A stretch of DNA of 64,000 bases from contig NZ_VTAW01000017.1 in assembly GCF_008245225.1 (NCBI RefSeq), positions 1-64,000 on the forward strand, given 5' to 3'. The DNA comes from Natrialba swarupiae (GTDB lineage Archaea; Halobacteriota; Halobacteria; Halobacteriales; Natrialbaceae). Shown here in pieces: positions 60,847-64,000 of this stretch. A program made the translations under genes and the position numbers. The notes beneath the pieces were generated by a model. The model searched no databases. It was given only the letters and a program-made list of their open reading frames with translations, and was not told the origin of the DNA. Numbering within the stretch: the stretch's first letter is position 1; every line of letters begins with the position of its first letter.

Positions 60847-61946
60847 CAGTCGTCTGCGGGCTCGGGTGAGAGCACACCCGATTCGATCATCTCCTCGAAG
60901 GGGTTGTCGTCGATCTCGAGTGGGAGGTCGACCCGGCCGCGCCGGCGGACCGACTCGTATCCCGCAAAGAGGATTTCGGCCGTGTTCAATCCGATCCGAC
61001 CGCTGAGGGCCGGCTCGTCGCCGGAATCGAGCGAGTCTACCAGATGTTCGACGAGTCGGTCGTGGAAGAACGATCCGAGTCGATCGGCCGGTTCCGAGCC
61101 CGCGTTGTGGATGTTCTCGCCGTCGACGTCGATCACTTCGCGCTGGCCGCCGCGCTCCAGTTCGAGCATCGGTCCGCCGTCGACGTCGATCCGAACGGTG
61201 CCTTCGGTACCGCGCAGGACGAACGCGCTGTCGATCAGTTCGGTCCGCCTGCCGGTACTCGAGACGGCGTGGACGCCGTTGTCGTACGCCCACTGTGCCC
61301 ACATCTGGTTTTCCTGATGCGCGCCGAATCGCACGTCCTCTTCCCGATAGTCGAGTTGTGCGATAACCCACTCGGCGGGGCGGTCGCCAGCGAACATGCC
61401 CGCGAGGTCGACCGAGTGGGCGCCCGTATCGTAAAAGTCACCCCAGCCGATCTCGATCCGGGAGAGGTCGCCAATCTCGCCTTCCTCCAGGAGACGGTTG
61501 GCTTCGGTGAACGGCTTCGCGAACCGCCGCTGTCGGTTGAACGTTAGTTGGGTGTCGTACCGCCAGCAGGCCTGGACCATCCGCTGGGCGCTCGCCCAGG
61601 TGTGGGACATCGGTTTCTCGCAGTTGATCGCCCGGACTGCGTCGTGTTTTGCACAGCCGACGACGATCGCCTCGTGGATCGCGGGCGGAACGGCGATGCT
61701 GACGATATCCGGACCGACCGCCTCGAGCATCCGCTCGTAGTCCTCGAAGACGTTCTCCGCGGGCACGTCGAACGCGTCGGCGAACGCGTCGCCGTTCTCG
61801 GGAACGACGTCGGCACACGCGACGACTCTGCACCGATCGTGATTTCGATACGCTTCCGCGTGGCGATACCCCATCGCGAAGCCGTCGACCGTCGGACTCG
61901 ACGGATCCGGCCCCGTACCGATGATAGCTACTGTATGCTCGCTCAT
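60846..61946 (-). CDS. Gfo/Idh/MocA-family oxidoreductase (3)
   Basis: A 366-residue oxidoreductase. HTVAIIGTGPDPSSPTVDGF near the N-terminus holds the Rossmann loop with an unusual insertion, then AMGYRHAEAYRNHDRCRVVA. The EKP motif is in INCEKPMSHTWASAQRMVQA near residue 100-120. The C-terminal domain includes GWGDFYDTGAHSVDLAGMFA, holding conserved Asp and His. The short PSSP insert near residue 12 is seen in several haloarchaeal relatives. The stop codon is supplied at the edge of a palindromic element. ATG at 61946 is preferred over the 69-residue longer frame, which is basic. Confidence 0.87.
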   Translation of the reverse strand: MSEHTVAIIGTGPDPSSPTVDGFAMGYRHAEAYRNHDRCRVVACADVVPENGDAFADAFDVPAENVFEDYERMLEAVGPDIVSIAVPPAIHEAIVVGCAKHDAVRAINCEKPMSHTWASAQRMVQACWRYDTQLTFNRQRRFAKPFTEANRLLEEGEIGDLSRIEIGWGDFYDTGAHSVDLAGMFAGDRPAEWVIAQLDYREEDVRFGAHQENQMWAQWAYDNGVHAVSSTGRRTELIDSAFVLRGTEGTVRIDVDGGPMLELERGGQREVIDVDGENIHNAGSEPADRLGSFFHDRLVEHLVDSLDSGDEPALSGRIGLNTAEILFAGYESVRRRGRVDLPLEIDDNPFEEMIESGVLSPEPADD

Positions 61947-62090
61947 TCGTCTTCGATATCCTTTCCTAACGCCGGAAATAGTGCTTTCGGTTGGACATCG
62001 ATCTCCCTGGTCACAAACCTTTATCCGAGTATAGCGACCCAGAACGAACATGCTCGAGACGACGTGGACGGGACGGAGGTCGGCGATTCG

Positions 62091-62333
62091 ATGAGTATGT
62101 CGCCGAAAGAACGGTTCTGGGACGTCCTCTGTGAGTACCGGCCGTTTCTCCACTTGCTTTTGTTGTTTACGACGGTGCTTTTGGTGTTGACGGTGACCGC
62201 GATGGCGATGGGCGATCAGCAGACGGACGCCTACGTCATCTCGATCGTGACGATCGCAGTTCTCGTCGCGACGATCGTCCCGATCAGCTACTGCGTCTGG
62301 CGATGTGGAGCGATGACGAACGGCCGGTCCTGA
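62091..62333 (+). CDS. Small two-span membrane protein
   Basis: An 80-residue protein. After MSMSPKERFWDVLCEYRPFL come two hydrophobic spans (HLLLLFTTVLLVLTVTAMAM and AYVISIVTIAVLVATIVPIS) joined by a short GDQQTD loop. It ends with cysteines and a short polar tail. Nothing in it points to an enzyme. The ATG at 62091 is chosen as the start; the frame is open further upstream but overlaps the divergent Gfo/Idh gene. A CTTTATCCG box near 62021 may be its promoter. Confidence 0.62.
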   Translation: MSMSPKERFWDVLCEYRPFLHLLLLFTTVLLVLTVTAMAMGDQQTDAYVISIVTIAVLVATIVPISYCVWRCGAMTNGRS

Positions 62334-62524
62334 GACGGTCGCCGTTCCGAGACGGTGCCGGTCGGACGCGAGTCCGATCGAACGCGGGAGGCCGCACGTG
62401 GCCGGGCGAACACCTTATACTATCGGACAACGGTCAGTGACGATTGTCGACCTCCCGTTCGGTCGACGACCTGTGACCCGGTTTGTCCGGCAGTATTATC
62501 AGTTCGACGCAGAAACGACGAACT

Positions 62525-63457
62525 ATGGCCGAACAGAACGCAAGGACGAAAGAACTCCTGGACGCGGTACAGGACGATCCGACGGCAATCGACCTCGAAC
62601 TCGCCGAGGAACTACTCGACGCCGAGGGCGCAAGCGGGCGAGCGACTGCACTACAGGCGATCTCGGTGATCGCGACCGAAGAACCCGATCGCGTGCTCGA
62701 GTACACCGACCGCGTCGTCGAACTCCTCGACGACGACGTCCTCTCCGTTCGGAGCACGGCGGCACTGGCACTGACGTCGCTCGCTCGAAATCGGCCGGAC
62801 ACGGTCGTCCCCGCCGTTCCGTCGCTCGTCGATATTCTCGGGGAGGAACCGCCGCTATTTCGGTTTCGCGCCGCGGGTGCGCTCGCGCCGCTGACGGCCG
62901 ACCACCCCGACGCGTTCGTCGAACACACCGACCACCTATTCGAGTTGCTGCTCGATGGCCCGACGTTCGACGACGATCCACGAGCGATCGCGATGTCGGA
63001 CGAACTCTCGGCCGAGGAAAAACAGCGTACGCTCTCGACTCTGGCGGGTCGCTCGGACGAGTGGAAACGGGCGCGGACCCGTTCGAACGCGGCGCGAGAG
63101 GTCGTCGCGAACGTCCTCGTCGAAGTCGCCCGGGTCGGCCCCGAGGAAATCGAATCGCGTCTCGATCGCATCCTCGAGATGCTCTCGGACGACGATGCGG
63201 CCGTCCGCGGCGCGGGAATCGAGATGATTCGACACGTCGCCGAAGACGATCCGGACGCAGTCGAGGACGCGATCGATCCGCTGCTGGCGTTGCTCGACGA
63301 CGTCGAGTTCGTTCGTGCGCGGACGATCCGTGCACTCGGGTACGCCGAGGCGGGGCCGGCGATCGAACCGCTCCGGGAGATCGCGTCGACGGATTCGAAC
63401 GACGACATCGCGGACCTGGCAGCGGATACAGCCGACTGGCTCGGCGAAAACAGCTAA
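62525..63457 (+). CDS. HEAT-repeat protein
   Basis: A 310-residue all-helical protein built of HEAT-like repeats. Repeating units include DDDVLSVRSTAALALTSLAR, FRFRAAGALAPLTADHPDAF and DDDAAVRGAGIEMIRHVAED, and the C-terminal VRARTIRALGYAEAGPAIEP. Charge is strongly acidic. HEAT proteins act as scaffolds for other proteins, and some haloarchaeal members join transcription, chromatin or phycobilin-lyase-like functions. The middle segment (about 150-195) departs from the repeat pattern. ATG at 62525 is chosen because the upstream frame is short and basic. Confidence 0.82.
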   Translation: MAEQNARTKELLDAVQDDPTAIDLELAEELLDAEGASGRATALQAISVIATEEPDRVLEYTDRVVELLDDDVLSVRSTAALALTSLARNRPDTVVPAVPSLVDILGEEPPLFRFRAAGALAPLTADHPDAFVEHTDHLFELLLDGPTFDDDPRAIAMSDELSAEEKQRTLSTLAGRSDEWKRARTRSNAAREVVANVLVEVARVGPEEIESRLDRILEMLSDDDAAVRGAGIEMIRHVAEDDPDAVEDAIDPLLALLDDVEFVRARTIRALGYAEAGPAIEPLREIASTDSNDDIADLAADTADWLGENS

Positions 63458-63494
63458 TTAGGTGCAAGACGACCCACCGGCAGAGAGCGATGCG

Positions 63495-63552
63495 AACCTT
63501 CCTGATAAATATGGTGTGATAACAGGAAGGTTTATATGATTCGAATAATCAT
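63495..63552. promoter_or_regulatory. Hairpin and operator-like repeat at the last promoter
   Basis: AACCTTCCTG (63495-63504) and CAGGAAGGTT (63523-63532) form a perfect ten-base stem with an 18-base AT-rich loop. The right arm runs directly into the TATA box GTTTATATG (63530-63538). A second repeat, ATGATT-CGAAT-AATCAT (63536-63552), lies between TATA and the ATG at 63563. The first may also end the HEAT gene transcript. Confidence 0.55.
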
Positions 63553-63562
63553 AGTGAACTGT

Positions 63563-64000
63563 ATGGCAGATTATGACACGATAGTGTCTCGACGAGAGAT
63601 TCTTGCCGTCACGGGGGCAGCAGGTGCAGCAGCGCTCGCAGGTTGTTCGGACGACGCTTCCGGAAGCGGAGGGAACGGTGGAAATGGCGGAGACGGTACG
63701 ACGGACCCAGGAGAGGACGTTCCGGATCACGCCGACGTCTACTTCCAGACGGCCGACGGCGAACACCAGGTCAGCGACTTCCAGTTCAACCCGCATCAGT
63801 GGGGCGGATACTCCCACATTTCGTTTGCCCTCTACGCGGAGTGGGCAAACTACATCATCGACCAGGGAGAGTACTACCCACACGCGGTAGCGGACTGGGA
63901 GGTCACCGACACCACGATGACACTTCACATCAGCGACGAGTTCACGTGGGGCAACGGTGACGACATCACCGCCGACGACTTCATGATGCAACTCGAGCTC
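63563..64000 (+). CDS. Peptide-type ABC substrate-binding lipoprotein (partial)
   Basis: The first 146 codons of a family-5 binding protein, cut off by the window end. The Tat motif SRREILAVTGAAGAAALAGC (residues about 9-28) gives Cys28 as the lipidated residue. A Gly/Asn-rich linker follows, then VYFQTADGEHQVSDFQFNPH and WEVTDTTMTLHISDEFTWGN with GDDITADDFMMQLEL, typical of the binding fold. A TATA box and inverted repeats precede it. Permease and ATPase genes would be expected to the right. Confidence 0.85.
   Translation, partial: MADYDTIVSRREILAVTGAAGAAALAGCSDDASGSGGNGGNGGDGTTDPGEDVPDHADVYFQTADGEHQVSDFQFNPHQWGGYSHISFALYAEWANYIIDQGEYYPHAVADWEVTDTTMTLHISDEFTWGNGDDITADDFMMQLEL

Overview
This window looks like chromosomal DNA from a haloarchaeon, most likely a Natrialbales-type genus (Natrinema, Haloterrigena or Natrialba); that placement is an inference. 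The coding sequence is GC-rich with strongly acidic proteins. Promoters are archaeal TATA boxes lying about 25-35 bases before start codons, and binding proteins carry twin-arginine plus lipobox signals. Marker families include TrmB regulators, RdfA and a split MetE. No rRNA, intact tRNA, CRISPR array or complete insertion sequence was seen.

Layout. 0-12 kb: a winged-helix regulator, a lactate module (lctP divergent from lutC-lutBA), an acyl-CoA synthetase with a hydroxybutyrate-type dehydrogenase, and a two-gene methionine synthase. 12-26 kb: nitroreductase, PfkB sugar kinase, a TrmB regulator and a sugar ABC transporter followed by a small membrane protein, two Gfo/Idh oxidoreductases, a TIM-barrel isomerase and a creatininase-family protein. 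26-31.5 kb: a dipeptide/nickel-type ABC transporter on the minus strand with a fused double ATPase. 32-46.9 kb: an HD phosphohydrolase, RdfA, malic enzyme, an M24 peptidase, acyl-CoA dehydrogenase, the methylmalonyl-CoA mutase large subunit, an FAH-family hydrolase and an orphan pyruvate-dehydrogenase-type E1 alpha. 47-62 kb: a second carbohydrate island with ThuA-like protein, ABC transporter, GH3 glycosidase, a second TrmB, a broken chimeric locus, mannonate dehydratase, a uronate-dehydrogenase-like enzyme, a TIM-barrel isomerase and a third Gfo/Idh. 62-64 kb: a small membrane protein, a HEAT-repeat protein and the start of another peptide-type binding protein.

How it fits together. Two TrmB-controlled islands import sugars or glycosides and process them with Gfo/Idh plus TIM-barrel enzymes; the content resembles bacterial 3-keto-glycoside and uronate pathways. 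UxuA would make 2-keto-3-deoxygluconate, which the PfkB kinase could phosphorylate. The lactate, acyl-CoA, mutase and malic-enzyme genes feed small acids into central metabolism.

The least explained structure is a set of intergenic nested palindromes. One family (termini like ATACGGATTGCTGTCC) appears three times, a second type appears once, and three metabolic genes take their stop codons from the edge of such elements. The other standout is a pseudogene at 56.75-57.39 kb that joins the start of a Gfo/Idh gene to the tail of a GH2 beta-mannosidase.
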